From contig NZ_VISR01000033.1 in assembly GCF_007827595.1 (NCBI RefSeq), forward strand, positions 1 through 64,000: a stretch of DNA of 64,000 nt, given 5' to 3'. Position 1 is the first letter of the stretch; every line of letters starts with the position of its first letter. Both the position numbers and the translations under genes were made by a program. Below, piece after piece: positions 7,410 to 16,636 of the stretch. The stretch comes from Streptomyces sp. BK340 (GTDB lineage Bacteria; Actinomycetota; Actinomycetes; Streptomycetales; Streptomycetaceae). The notes beneath the pieces are model-generated. The model had not been told where the DNA came from, ran no database searches, and saw only the letters and a program-made list of their open reading frames with translations.

Positions 7410-9566
7410 ATGTGTGGTGTGTCAGCCGGTCGTATCCCGGCGGCCTACGCCGCCTCGGGCCGCCGTGCGCTGCGTGTGACCGTGGTCGCCGCGGCCGGTT
7501 TCTACCTCTTCCGGTACGGCCTGGACAGCCCGGTCGCAGCCACTTACGCCCTCTTCGGCACCGTGGCGCTGGGCGGACTCTCCAAGATCCCCGGTACCGG
7601 GCGCCAGCGAGCCGTCGTGGTGCTCCATGTGCTGCCGGTGTGCTGGCTGCTGGTGGTGATCGGCACCTATCTCTCGGTACGGACCTGGAGCGCCGTCACC
7701 GGCATGTTCGTGATCGGCTTCGCGCTGGCCTTCTCCGCCGTGGGTGGACCGCGCCCGGCGGGAGCGGCGCCCGGCCTGCAACTCCTGTACATCCTGCCGT
7801 CCTTCCCACCCTACGATCCCGGCTCGCTCGGCGAGCGGCTGATCGGAACGACGACAGGGCTGGCCCTGTTCATCGCCGCCGAGGCGCTGATCCTCCCCGG
7901 GCCCGCTCCGCCGTCCTACCAGGAGCGGGCGGCCCGGGCGGCGCACACCGCCGCCCGCTGCGCGACCCTCCTCGCGGCTCCTCCCCATGCCCTGACCGGC
8001 GCGGACGTCCGAGCCGGTCACGAGGCCGGCCATGCACTGCGGTCCCTGACCGTCCCGGAAGCGGAGCGCCCGGCCGGACCGGGCAGACGCGACCGCGCCC
8101 TCAGCCACACCGGCCTGGCCACCCGCACCCTGCTCAACCGGCTGACGCAACCGCCCGCGACGCCGGGCGACCCTCCGGGCCCTGCCGTGACCGCCGTGCT
8201 CCAGGCGGTGGCGCGGCTGGCCACGGCGACCGAGAGCTGCCTGGCAGCGGGCACGTCGCCCGTGGCGTCGTACCAGGAGCTGGTCACCGCCCGCGCGCAC
8301 CTGGCGGCCTTGTCCGCGGCTCCCGGCGCCACCGACGGGACCGGTCCCGCGGTGGACTTCCCGCCCGCCGAACTGCGCTGGCACGCCGCCGTGCTGGAGA
8401 TCGCCGACGCCGCCCTGGCCATGGCCACGGCGGCCGATCTCGCCGTACGAGGCAGGCATACCTCGGTGGAGGTGGCGCCTGAGCGCTTCTGGTACGCCAG
8501 GGCCCGGGCCCCGTCCCTGTGGTGGCACCGGATCCGAGGCCACGCCGAGCGACGGTCGGTGTTCTTCCAGAACGCGGTGCGCATCGCCATGGCTCTGACG
8601 GCGGCCCGGCTGGTGGCCGGGGTGGACACGCTGCCCCACGGGTTCTGGGCCATGCTGGCGACGCTCACCCTCACCCGGACCACCATGGACGAGACCTGGA
8701 GCACCATCCGCCGGGCACTCGCCGGCACGCTGGCCGGCGCCCTGGTGACCGCCGGGACGCTGATCCTGGTGGGGGCCGACACCGCCGTGTACGCGATCGT
8801 CCTGCCCCTGTGGATGCTGGTCGCCTTCACGGTCGGACCGGTCAAGGGCGTCGGTTGGGCGCAGGGGATGTTCACCGTGCTCGTGGCCCTCGTCTTCGCC
8901 CAGCTGGCCGCGCCGACGTGGCAGCTGGCGGAGGTCCGGATGCTGGATGTGCTGGTGGGCAGCGCCATCGGCGCGGTCTTCGGTCTGCTGGCCTGGCCCC
9001 GTGGTGCCCACGACGAGCTGCGTCGTGCGGTGGCCGGGCTGCTGCGCAGGGCAGCCGAGATCGTGGTGGCGACCAGCGCCTCGGTGGCCGGAGGCGGGGC
9101 GGCGGCCGCACCGCCCGCGGCGACCGGCCACCGGTCGCTCCAGCACGCGGTCATCCTCGCGGAGTCCGCGTACGCACAGTTCCAGAGCGAGCCGACACCC
9201 TTCGGGGGACGGCGGCGGGTGGCATTGCCCGAAGTGGACTGGCAGGCCACGCTGATGGCCGGTCACCACACCCTGTGGGGCTCGGAGCGGCTCCTGGAAC
9301 CGCCGCTCACGGGCCTTGGGCCGGCGGCTGCCGAGTCCGCCGGCGGGCTGGGCGACCGGGTGGCCGGACGGATGCTGCTCGTCTCGGCGGCGCTGGACCC
9401 CGGCGGTGACACCCCGACCGCGTCGGTGCCGTCGCTGGACCCGACGCAGGCCGGATCCGCCGCGGAGCCGCCCGGTGCGCCGCGGCTGTACTACGCCACC
9501 GTGTCGTGGCTGGGCTCGCTGATGACGGATCTGTCGCGTATCGCACGCGGTGGGCCGGGCCCGTAG
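7410..9566 (+). CDS. FUSC family membrane protein (aromatic-acid-exporter-like)
   Basis: This roughly 718-residue inner-membrane protein has two blocks of transmembrane helices (residues about 15-165 and 400-545), each followed by a soluble region. This is the duplicated architecture of the fusaric acid resistance/YccS family. The second block carries the family-like HGFWAMLATLTLTRTTMDETWSTI sequence, here given only by its position around 8640-8705, and a WAQGMFTVLVALVFAQ helix. Family members are thought to export aromatic acids, but no substrate can be deduced here. The start is uncertain: ATG 7410 is used, while GTG 7419 has AGGGA eight bases upstream and GTG 7389 is also open. It is transcribed divergently from the SpoIIE phosphatase. 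Confidence 0.8.
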   Translation: MCGVSAGRIPAAYAASGRRALRVTVVAAAGFYLFRYGLDSPVAATYALFGTVALGGLSKIPGTGRQRAVVVLHVLPVCWLLVVIGTYLSVRTWSAVTGMFVIGFALAFSAVGGPRPAGAAPGLQLLYILPSFPPYDPGSLGERLIGTTTGLALFIAAEALILPGPAPPSYQERAARAAHTAARCATLLAAPPHALTGADVRAGHEAGHALRSLTVPEAERPAGPGRRDRALSHTGLATRTLLNRLTQPPATPGDPPGPAVTAVLQAVARLATATESCLAAGTSPVASYQELVTARAHLAALSAAPGATDGTGPAVDFPPAELRWHAAVLEIADAALAMATAADLAVRGRHTSVEVAPERFWYARARAPSLWWHRIRGHAERRSVFFQNAVRIAMALTAARLVAGVDTLPHGFWAMLATLTLTRTTMDETWSTIRRALAGTLAGALVTAGTLILVGADTAVYAIVLPLWMLVAFTVGPVKGVGWAQGMFTVLVALVFAQLAAPTWQLAEVRMLDVLVGSAIGAVFGLLAWPRGAHDELRRAVAGLLRRAAEIVVATSASVAGGGAAAAPPAATGHRSLQHAVILAESAYAQFQSEPTPFGGRRRVALPEVDWQATLMAGHHTLWGSERLLEPPLTGLGPAAAESAGGLGDRVAGRMLLVSAALDPGGDTPTASVPSLDPTQAGSAAEPPGAPRLYYATVSWLGSLMTDLSRIARGGPGP

Positions 9567-9662
9567 TACGGCGAGGACGTCACCGCTGTCGGCAGCTGAC
9601 GGCAGAGCCGGGGCGGGAAGCACGCGGGCTGCGCTGCGAGCGGCGACAACGGCGTGCCCCGA

Positions 9663-10448
9663 TCAGCCGCGTCGCCCCCAGGCCAGCACCATGCCGGGTC
9701 CGAGCTCGGCGAGTCGGGGTGAGGCCAGATAGTCGAGTGCCTCATCGATGACGGAGGCGTCCACCCGGCCGGTCTCTTCCAGGGCGGGTCGCATCCGGTT
9801 CCACGTCTCGGACCAGAAGCGAGCCAGCGGGCTGCCCGCGACCAGTGGCGGGCAGACCAGCTCCGCGGCGACGTTCCGGAGTCCTTCCTCCCTGAGGAAG
9901 TGCGGATATGCCGGGACGGAGGATGTGTCGGTGCCGATCGTCGTTCTCAGCGCCTGCCACATGGCGTCCATGACCCGCCGGTAGGCAGACGCGACGTCCA
10001 GGGCGTCCGGCACCTCCAGGGCGTCGCCGAGCACCAGCCAGCCTCCCGGGTTCAGCCACTGCGCGAGCCGTGCGACGAGCCGGCGGCGCTCGGGCAGGTG
10101 CATGAGGACGAACCTGGCATGGATCAGGTCGAAGCTGCCGAGCCGCAGGCTCTCGTCCGTGAGGTCGGCTGTGACCACGCGCAGCCGAGGCTCCGCGAGC
10201 GCGGACAGGCCCGCGGTGTCCCGGTCGAGGGCGACCACCTCTGCCGCACCTGCCTCCTCCAGCAGCCAGCGCGCCACCGTCCCGGTCCCGGCTCCCACTT
10301 CCAGACAGCGGCTTCCCGGCCCTGTGCCCAGCGCCCGCAGGCGGCGCGTGGTGACGGGGTCGTAGACCAGCGCGCCGGCGTCGATCCGCTCGGCTTCCTC
10401 GGGGTGTCCGGGTTCGAACAGGTCCTCTCCGTAGCGGCCGTCGGTCAT
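9663..10448 (-). CDS. Class I SAM-dependent methyltransferase
   Basis: The 261-residue protein has the class I methyltransferase fold. Motif I is CLEVGAGTGTVARWL near residue 50, the acidic residue at the end of strand 2 is in VVALDRD, and motif III/IV regions are FDLIHARFVLMHLPER and LNPGGWLVLGDALE. The C-terminal third is variable and should set the substrate, which cannot be told. It diverges from the nitronate monooxygenase gene, with a 217-bp intergenic region carrying a perfect 11-bp inverted repeat. It converges on the FUSC gene without a clear terminator in the 96-bp gap. Confidence 0.85.
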   Translation of the reverse strand: MTDGRYGEDLFEPGHPEEAERIDAGALVYDPVTTRRLRALGTGPGSRCLEVGAGTGTVARWLLEEAGAAEVVALDRDTAGLSALAEPRLRVVTADLTDESLRLGSFDLIHARFVLMHLPERRRLVARLAQWLNPGGWLVLGDALEVPDALDVASAYRRVMDAMWQALRTTIGTDTSSVPAYPHFLREEGLRNVAAELVCPPLVAGSPLARFWSETWNRMRPALEETGRVDASVIDEALDYLASPRLAELGPGMVLAWGRRG

Positions 10449-10554
10449 GACCGGACCTCACTCTCGCGGCACGGTCCTGCTGCAGTTCTCGACGCCATGG
10501 GAACTCCCTGATGACCTGCTGGTCCGCTGCAGCCACGGTGACAGCTGCCGGGCG

Positions 10555-10581
10555 CAACCGGTCCTGGACGAGGACCGGTTG
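10555..10581. promoter_or_regulatory. Perfect inverted repeat between divergent genes
   Basis: An 11-bp perfect inverted repeat, CAACCGGTCCT and its complement, separated by GGACG lies between the methyltransferase start (10448) and the monooxygenase start (10666). It could be a dimeric-regulator operator for one or both genes. A transcript hairpin in the monooxygenase leader is also possible. Confidence 0.45.
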
Positions 10582-10665
10582 GCGGGTCCGTGGACCCCAT
10601 CGAATGAACGGCCCTTGAGCCGGTTTCGCTGCGACCCGCGCGGCGGGTGGGTGAGGATTGCCGTC

Positions 10666-11649
10666 ATGGGACTGGCGACGGCGTTCACGGATCTGTTCGG
10701 TGTGGAGCATCCGATTGCCCTGGCCCCGATGGGCGGGTCGGCCGGTGGCGCCCTGACCGCGGCGGTCTCCCGCGGCGGCGGGCTCGGCCTGCTGGGCAGC
10801 GGGAACGGGGACCGGGAATGGCTGGCCCGCGAGCTGCCCGTCCTGGTCGCCGAGAGCGCCGGGAAACCCTGGGGCATCGGCTTCCAGGCGTGGGCGGTCG
10901 ACGACGGCGTGGTGGCGCGGGCGCTGGAGCACGAGCCCGCGGCGGTGATGTTGTCCTTCGGTGACCCCAGTGCGTTCGCGGAGCGCGTCCGTGGCGCGGG
11001 CACACCGCTGATCCTCCAGGTCACCGACCTCGAAGAGGCCCGCAGGGCGGTGGATCTGGGCGCCGACGTGATCGTGGCGCAGGGCACCGAAGCGGGCGGG
11101 CACGGAGCCCGGCGCAGGCGGTCCACCCTGCCGTTCGTGCCCGTCGTGGTCGACCTGGCGGCACCGGTGCCGGTGCTGGCGGCCGGCGGGATCGCGGACG
11201 GCCGCGGCGTCGCGGCCGCCCTGGCGCTGGGGGCTGCCGGGGCACTGCTCGGCACCCGTTTCCAAGCCACGGCCGAGGCCCTCGTCGCTCCCGCGACGGC
11301 CAAGGCGCTCGTCGAGGCGCACGGGGAGGACACCGAGCGGAACAGGGTGCTGGACATCGCCCGCGGCTCGCGGTGGCCGGACCGGTACACCGCGCGCACC
11401 CTCTGCCATCCCTTCCTCGACGAATGGCGGGGCCGGGAGGACGCGCTCGCGGCTGCCCCGCAAGCCCGGCAGGCGTACCGGGACGCCGTGGCAGCAGGGG
11501 AGATCCCCGCGCTGCCGCAGTGGGCCGGCGAGGCCGTCGGCCTCATCAACGATCTGCCGTCCGCGGCCGATCTGGTCGCCACCCTGGCCGTCGAGGCCGA
11601 GGAGGCGCTGGCCCGGGCCGGCAGACGCCGACCCGGATCGCGAGGATGA
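10666..11649 (+). CDS. Nitronate monooxygenase (2-nitropropane dioxygenase family)
   Basis: A 327-residue FMN-dependent TIM-barrel protein of the nitronate monooxygenase family, which oxidises alkyl nitronates such as propionate-3-nitronate to carbonyl compounds and nitrite. Seen features are the opening FGVEHPIALAPMGGSAGG, the flavin-contacting GADVIVAQGTEAGGHG, the strand PVLAAGGIADGRG and the phosphate-site GAAGALLGTRF. The ATG at 10666 has GAGGA eight bases upstream and fits the family N-terminus; the frame is open further upstream to 10447, but that part is unlike the family. It stands alone between a divergent methyltransferase and msrA. Confidence 0.85.
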   Translation: MGLATAFTDLFGVEHPIALAPMGGSAGGALTAAVSRGGGLGLLGSGNGDREWLARELPVLVAESAGKPWGIGFQAWAVDDGVVARALEHEPAAVMLSFGDPSAFAERVRGAGTPLILQVTDLEEARRAVDLGADVIVAQGTEAGGHGARRRRSTLPFVPVVVDLAAPVPVLAAGGIADGRGVAAALALGAAGALLGTRFQATAEALVAPATAKALVEAHGEDTERNRVLDIARGSRWPDRYTARTLCHPFLDEWRGREDALAAAPQARQAYRDAVAAGEIPALPQWAGEAVGLINDLPSAADLVATLAVEAEEALARAGRRRPGSRG

Positions 11650-11781
11650 CCGCAGGACAGCAGCGATCACCGCCGGACTGCCGTCGCCCCATCGGTCGTG
11701 CCCCCAGCCGGCCGCTGTCGCAGAACCGGCACTCGATCAAGGTTTCGATGAACGAGCCAGTAAGCTGGACGAACGTGAGAA

Positions 11782-11805
11782 CCGGCACGTCAACGAGCGT
11801 GCCGG
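11782..11805 (+). other. Leader hairpin upstream of msrA
   Basis: CCGGCACG and CGTGCCGG pair around an 8-base loop, ending 28 bases before the msrA start. It could be a small operator or a transcript hairpin. There is no T run and it lies close to the start codon, so it is unlikely to terminate the upstream gene. Confidence 0.35.
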
Positions 11806-11833
11806 ACCGCGGCTCGACACGAGGGAGCGACCG

Positions 11834-12355
11834 ATGACAGTGGGAACCGAGCGAGCCGTACTGGCGGGCGGTTGTTTCTGGGGCATGCAGGACCTGGTGC
11901 GCAAGCAGCCGGGCGTGAAGTCCACCCGCGTCGGATACAGCGGAGGTGACACGCCGAACGCCACGTACCGTAACCACGGCGACCACGCCGAGGCGATCGA
12001 GATCATCTTCGATCCCACGGCCACCAGCTACCGCGACATCCTGGAGTTCTTCTTCCAGATCCACGATCCGACCACGAGGGACCGCCAGGGCAACGACATC
12101 GGGCGCAGCTACCGGTCCGCCATCTACTACACCGACGAGGAACAGCACCGCGTCGCCGTGGACACGATCGCGGACGTCGAGGCGAGCGGGCTGTGGCCGG
12201 GCAAGGTGGTCACGGAGGTCGAGCCCGTGGGCGACTTCTGGGAGGCCGAGCCGGAGCACCAGGACTACCTGGAGCGCTACCCGAACGGCTACACCTGCCA
12301 CTTCCCGCGACCGAACTGGAAGCTGCCGCGCCGCTCCTCGTCCACGACGAGCTGA
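11834..12355 (+). CDS. msrA: Peptide-methionine (S)-S-oxide reductase MsrA
   Basis: A 173-residue MsrA, the normal size for the family. It reduces the S-epimer of methionine sulfoxide in oxidised proteins, using thioredoxin or a similar donor. The active-site motif GCFWG holds the nucleophilic Cys14. Conserved GYSGGDTPNATYRNHGDHAE and FWEAEPEHQDYLERYPNGYTCHF follow, the last with a Cys that may act in recycling. GGGAG lies about seven bases before ATG 11834. It is probably a single-gene unit in the cytoplasmic oxidative-damage repair system. Confidence 0.95.
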   Translation: MTVGTERAVLAGGCFWGMQDLVRKQPGVKSTRVGYSGGDTPNATYRNHGDHAEAIEIIFDPTATSYRDILEFFFQIHDPTTRDRQGNDIGRSYRSAIYYTDEEQHRVAVDTIADVEASGLWPGKVVTEVEPVGDFWEAEPEHQDYLERYPNGYTCHFPRPNWKLPRRSSSTTS

Positions 12356-12403
12356 GGCGCACACCGCGCCGAGCCTCCGGGGGGCGCGGGCCGGGGAGGG
12401 GAC

Positions 12404-13099
12404 TTGGGGTTCGGCAGACAGAAGGCACAGGAGCCGCCGGTGGAGCCGGTCGCGTGGGCCGGCGTCCAGAAGTTCGTCGTCTCCGCTGTCGAGCGTCCGG
12501 AAACGGTCGCGCGGAAGCGAGCCGTGTGGGGCAGGAAGGCCGTACGCGTGGCCCGGGGCTCCAAGGACTGGCGGGTCCTGGCCCCTTGCGCCTATCTGGG
12601 GTCCGCCGAGGTTCATCCGCCCGGTCTGCCGTCCCGCCCCGAGCAGACCCTGTTCGAGGATCCGGGCGCGCGGCACCTGCTGTGCTACGTGGAGCCGGCC
12701 GTGGAAGCAGGCGGAGAGCGGCGGCACGTCGTGCGCGACGGTGCGGGACAGGCCGTCGGCACCCTTGTGCGCGTACCGCCGAAGCGCCGTCCCTTCAAGC
12801 ACTCCTGGCGCGTCGAACAGCCCGGCCGCCCGGAGATCGTGGGCCGCAGCGAGTGGGCGGGCGGGGATGCCAAGGAGATCACCGGGCGTCTGGTCGGGAA
12901 GCTCATCGGGGGAGTCCTGGACGCGGTCGGGGACCTGGGAGCCGACGGCGGTGATCAGCGTTCCAGGGCACGGGCGCTGGAGTGGCGGGCCGAGGACAGG
13001 ATCGTCATGGTCTCGGAGGGCAGCGAGCAGGTGACCGTGCGGGCGGGCTGGGTCGACCGCCGTCTCGCGTTCGCGTTCGCGCTCGTCGGCGACGACTGA
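12404..13099 (+). CDS. Conserved hypothetical protein
   Basis: A soluble 231-residue protein with no signal peptide or membrane helix. The second half alternates short beta-strand-like segments (RHVVRDGAGQAVGTLVRVP, HSWRVEQPGRPEIVGRSEW, EDRIVMVSEGSEQVTVRAG) in a way that recalls LURP-one/scramblase-like beta barrels. This is only a resemblance in pattern and not an assignment. The start is TTG 12404, supported by GGGGAGGGG immediately upstream. It follows msrA by 48 bp on the same strand and may be cotranscribed. Confidence 0.6.
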   Translation: MGFGRQKAQEPPVEPVAWAGVQKFVVSAVERPETVARKRAVWGRKAVRVARGSKDWRVLAPCAYLGSAEVHPPGLPSRPEQTLFEDPGARHLLCYVEPAVEAGGERRHVVRDGAGQAVGTLVRVPPKRRPFKHSWRVEQPGRPEIVGRSEWAGGDAKEITGRLVGKLIGGVLDAVGDLGADGGDQRSRARALEWRAEDRIVMVSEGSEQVTVRAGWVDRRLAFAFALVGDD

Positions 13100-13204
13100 G
13101 ACACGACACGTCAGGCTGACGTCGTCGGCACCCACGCACGTTCACCGGGTGCCGCGGAAGCGGAGTCCAGCCTGCCGTACGCCCTGCTGCGGCAGGGTCG
13201 CCCC

Positions 13205-13957
13205 ATGACGTACGACCCCATACCGACCGTGGACGCGCTCATGGCCCTGCTGGCCGACTGCGCGGACGTCTGGGACACCCCGGACCGTTCCGGTGACCCC
13301 GTGGACATCCTCGACCACGGCCGCCAGGTCGCCGCCGTGCTGGCCGAGCGACACCCGGAAGACGAGGAACTCCAGGTGGCCGGGCTGGTCCACGACATCG
13401 GCCACCACCTCGTGCCCGGCGACGAAGCGGGACACGGCGCGCACGCCGCGACGGCGGTGGAGGGCCTGCTGGGACCCCGAGTCGCCCGGCTCGTCGCGCT
13501 GCACATCCCGGCCAAGCGCTATCTCGCCGCCGCCGACCCGCACCTTGCACCCCGGCCCGGCTACGAGACCGAGGAGGACGTCCTCGGCGAGGCCCGTCAG
13601 CTGATGGCACAGACCGGCGGTTCCGTCACGCTCACCACCGAGCCGATCGAGGCGGTCGGCGCCGCGCAGGCCGTCTACGCCGAAGTGTGGGTCCCCATGG
13701 ACAGACACCGCGAACGTGCCGAACGGACCGCACAGCTGGCCGCCTACCGGGTCGACGACACCTCGCTCTCCCATGCGCCCCGCGATGCCGTGGCCATGCA
13801 CTGCCTGCCCGCCGTCCTCGGGCACGAGATCGCCTCGGAGGTGCTCGCCGGCCCCCGGTCCCTGGTCCGGCGCCAGGCGGCCAACCGGCTTCCCACGGCC
13901 CAGGCGGTGCTGCACACCCTCGTCGGCACCGCCCGCCGGCGCAGGCGTACCACCTGA
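13205..13957 (+). CDS. Chimeric protein: PhnZ-like HD domain fused to ornithine-carbamoyltransferase C-terminal domain
   Basis: The 250-residue product joins two unrelated halves in one frame. Residues 1-118 resemble HD-domain oxygenase/phosphohydrolase proteins of the PhnZ type: a His in DHGRQ (about 38), the HD pair in LVHDIGHH (63-64), later histidines, and LHIPAKRYLAAADP. Residues from about 128 match the ornithine-binding half of ornithine carbamoyltransferase: GGSVTLTTEPIEAV, AVYAEVWVPM, AMHCLPA (the catalytic HCLP motif, 199-202) and SLVRRQAANRLPTAQAVL. The carbamoyl-phosphate half (SxRT loop) is absent, and the last HD-domain helices also appear lost. This suggests an in-frame deletion fusion, with either a dead product or a repurposed one. 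The family matches are from recalled motifs. Confidence 0.7.
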   Translation: MTYDPIPTVDALMALLADCADVWDTPDRSGDPVDILDHGRQVAAVLAERHPEDEELQVAGLVHDIGHHLVPGDEAGHGAHAATAVEGLLGPRVARLVALHIPAKRYLAAADPHLAPRPGYETEEDVLGEARQLMAQTGGSVTLTTEPIEAVGAAQAVYAEVWVPMDRHRERAERTAQLAAYRVDDTSLSHAPRDAVAMHCLPAVLGHEIASEVLAGPRSLVRRQAANRLPTAQAVLHTLVGTARRRRRTT

Positions 13958-14010
13958 CAGAGCAGGTCCACCGGGCTCCTGACGAGTGGAGGGGCTGCTC
14001 ACCGAACCGG

Positions 14011-16455
14011 TCAGTGATCCCCGGGACCGAGTTCCCGCAGGACGGCCTGACCCGCGGCACGGTGTTCGGCCGCCCCGGCCGGATCGGTCCCGTCGAGCAC
14101 GATCGCGATCCCTTCGTGCGCCAGCGCCTCCTCGTACCGACTGCCCAGCCGCGGAGCCAGCTCCAACGCCTGCCGGTGCAGCCGTAGGGCCTCTTCCGGG
14201 AGGCCCGCCAGCCGGCAGGTCTCGCCGTAGCCGTTGAGGAAACGCATCTTCCAGTGTTCCTCGAACAACTCGTCGAGCAGCGCGAACGCCTCCCGGTGAC
14301 TGGCCAGTGCCTCCTCGTACCGGCCCATCTGCCGCAGCGCGACACCCAGGCAGTTGAGGCACCACGCCTGGTTGTGCAGGTGCCCGTCCTCGCGGGCCAG
14401 CGCCAGCGCCCGGTGCAGGTGCTCGGCCGCCTCGTCCGGTGCATCGTGGGCGATGGCCACGCCGAGCGTGATCCGGGCCGTCAGAGCGGGCGGCCACGCC
14501 GGGTCGGTGTGCGGAACGCCCAGCACCTCCCGGGCCCGCCGCGCCGCCTCCTCGCGGTGCCCCAGCTGCAGCATGGCCCAGGCCTCCGAGGCCGCCGCGT
14601 GGGCCGCGCCCGCCGGACTTCCGGCCTGCTCGTACAACTTTCCCGCCAGCCCGAAGAGTTCGAGCGGCTCCTCGACGTGTCCCGCATCCCAGCTCAGATA
14701 GCCGCGGCGCATGGCCAGTTCGGCCTCCACCTGGGTGTCCCGCACCTGGGACAGGCGGAGTTCGGCGGCCTCGTAGGCGGCCGCAGCCTCCGCCGTCCGG
14801 CCCGCGTTGTAGCGCGCGAAGCCCAGATCGCTGTGCGCCTCTGCCAGTTGCAGCGGATCGCCCAGGCGCTCGGCGGCGGCCAGCGACCGCTCGAAGAGGA
14901 CGTTGAGATGCGTCGTACCGCAGCGCCGCGCGAAGTACGCCCGCAGGAAACGCGGCAGTTCGGACACGTGCACGTCGGAGCCGACGGCGGCCGCCGTCTC
15001 GAAGGCCGCGACGAGGTTTCCGTACTCCGTGACGAACCAGGCGAAGGCCGCGTTCTTGTCCGGGAACCCGGGCAGCTCCGCCGGAGGCCGGCCTGCCGAG
15101 GCCGTACGGCTGGGGGAGAGGAACGGCATCGCGGCGTCGGCGGCGGCCGCCGCGTGCACGTAGTAGTCGAGGACCCGTACCAGGGCCCGCTCCTGCTCGG
15201 CCGCCGAGTCCTGTTCCGCCGCGGCCCGGCGTGCGTGCTGGTGCACGAGGTCGTGCAGCCGGTAGCGGCCCGCCGTCGGCTGCTGCACGAGGTGCGCGTC
15301 CACCAGGTCCTCCAGCGTCGCCCGGGCGCCGCGCAGCGGCACGTCCGCCAGCGCCGCCACCACGTACTCGTCGAAGGACTCCCCGGGCAGCAGGCCCAGC
15401 ATCCGGAACAGGCGGGCCTGGGACCGGTCCAGCTGCCGTACCGACATGGCGAACGCGGTGTCGAACTCGCTCGCACCCTCGGCCAGTCGCTCGACGAGGA
15501 TGCCCACGGTCCAGCCCGGCCGGTGCCGCAGCCGCGCCGCGGCCAGCCGCAGGGCGAGCGGCAGATGGCCGCACAGCCGCAGCACCTCGGCGGCGGACTC
15601 CGGATCACGGGCCAGCCTGCCGTCCGGGCCGCCGGAGTCGCCACTGGCCCGGGCCAGCAGCTCCGCGCTCTCCTGCGGGCTCAGCACGTCGAGTGAGACC
15701 GGGGGCACCTCGTCCAGGCCGAGAAGCCGGTTGCGGCTGGTGATCAGGGCGACGGAGTCGCCCGCACCGGGCAGCAGCGGGCGCACCTGGTCGGCGTCGG
15801 CGGCGTTGTCGAGGACCACCACGACCCGCCGACGGGCCAACTCCGAGCGCCAGCAGGCGGCCAGTTGCTCGACTCCCTCCCGCGGGACCCTCTCGGAGGG
15901 GACGTCGAGCGCGCCGAGCAGCATCCGCAGCACGGACTCCGGATCCATCGGCTGACGGCCCTCGGTGAACCCGTGCAGATCCACGTAGAGCAGGCCGTCC
16001 CGGAAGCGGGCGGCGAGCCGGTGCGCGGCATGCACCGCGAGACAGGTCTTGCCGACGCCCGCCATGCCGTCGACGGACACCGCCCGGTGGCTGTCCACCG
16101 CGGCGAGTACGGCGGCGAGCTGGGCCTCGCGTCCGGTGAAGTCGGCTGCGTCGCGCGGCAGATCGTTACGGGGCAGCGACCGGACCTGGCGGCTGCTCTT
16201 CGGGGGCGCCGGCAAGGGGTTCGACGTCCGCTCCCACAGGGGACGCAGGGGGCGTGGGTCGCGCTTGACGAGGCGGCAGAGGGCGACCACCGCGGGCCAG
16301 GGCGGCACGGTCTGCCCGCCCAGGTAGCGCGACAGCGACGAGGAACTGAGTCCGGCGTCCCGAGCCAGGGCCCGTACGCCCAGCCCGGACAGTTCCTGCA
16401 GCAGGCGCAGCCGGGCCGCCAGCTCGTCCTGCGCCGTCCGTTCGTGCACGCCCAC
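14011..16455 (-). CDS. XRE-NB-ARC-TPR (STAND) transcriptional regulator, AfsR-like ATPase core
   Basis: An 814-residue regulator. Residues about 10-75 form an XRE/Cro helix-turn-helix (ALARDAGLSSSSLSRYLGG). Residues 105-400 are an NB-ARC ATPase with P-loop GMAGVGKT (130-137), Walker B VVVVLDNA (211-218), an SRNR sensor and the LPLALRLAAARLR helix. The C-terminal half is built of tetratricopeptide repeats (for example LGDPLQLAEAHSDLGFARYNAG and MGRYEEALASHREAFALL, each given in part). Such proteins are signal-activated, nucleotide-switched DNA-binding regulators of secondary metabolism or stress in Streptomyces; the DNA target is unknown. It diverges from the CMD-family gene at 16637 and may control it. 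The ATP-handling residues are all present. Confidence 0.85.
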   Translation of the reverse strand: MGVHERTAQDELAARLRLLQELSGLGVRALARDAGLSSSSLSRYLGGQTVPPWPAVVALCRLVKRDPRPLRPLWERTSNPLPAPPKSSRQVRSLPRNDLPRDAADFTGREAQLAAVLAAVDSHRAVSVDGMAGVGKTCLAVHAAHRLAARFRDGLLYVDLHGFTEGRQPMDPESVLRMLLGALDVPSERVPREGVEQLAACWRSELARRRVVVVLDNAADADQVRPLLPGAGDSVALITSRNRLLGLDEVPPVSLDVLSPQESAELLARASGDSGGPDGRLARDPESAAEVLRLCGHLPLALRLAAARLRHRPGWTVGILVERLAEGASEFDTAFAMSVRQLDRSQARLFRMLGLLPGESFDEYVVAALADVPLRGARATLEDLVDAHLVQQPTAGRYRLHDLVHQHARRAAAEQDSAAEQERALVRVLDYYVHAAAAADAAMPFLSPSRTASAGRPPAELPGFPDKNAAFAWFVTEYGNLVAAFETAAAVGSDVHVSELPRFLRAYFARRCGTTHLNVLFERSLAAAERLGDPLQLAEAHSDLGFARYNAGRTAEAAAAYEAAELRLSQVRDTQVEAELAMRRGYLSWDAGHVEEPLELFGLAGKLYEQAGSPAGAAHAAASEAWAMLQLGHREEAARRAREVLGVPHTDPAWPPALTARITLGVAIAHDAPDEAAEHLHRALALAREDGHLHNQAWCLNCLGVALRQMGRYEEALASHREAFALLDELFEEHWKMRFLNGYGETCRLAGLPEEALRLHRQALELAPRLGSRYEEALAHEGIAIVLDGTDPAGAAEHRAAGQAVLRELGPGDH

Positions 16456-16636
16456 CGGTTCCCCCGCCTCGTCGTCCCGCTCCGGCTGAAGTCTCGCGAG
16501 TCAAGTCGCCGCTGGTCAAGGCTGTTTCAGCTGTCCCACGCTGTCCCACCGCCGTGGTCCCGGAACGCGGGCTCGGCTGTCATGGAGTCACGCCCCGACG
16601 GAACGGGGCACCGACCCGGAGGAGGAGCGGACCGAG

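Noticed and set aside
7422..9623. Open frame of 733 codons on the minus strand
   Set aside because: It is a shadow of the FUSC gene; the product is low-complexity, rich in Arg/Gly/Gln, without helices or motifs.
14254..15696. Open frame of 480 codons on the plus strand
   Set aside because: It is antisense to the NB-ARC-TPR regulator and has no recognisable domain or ribosome site.
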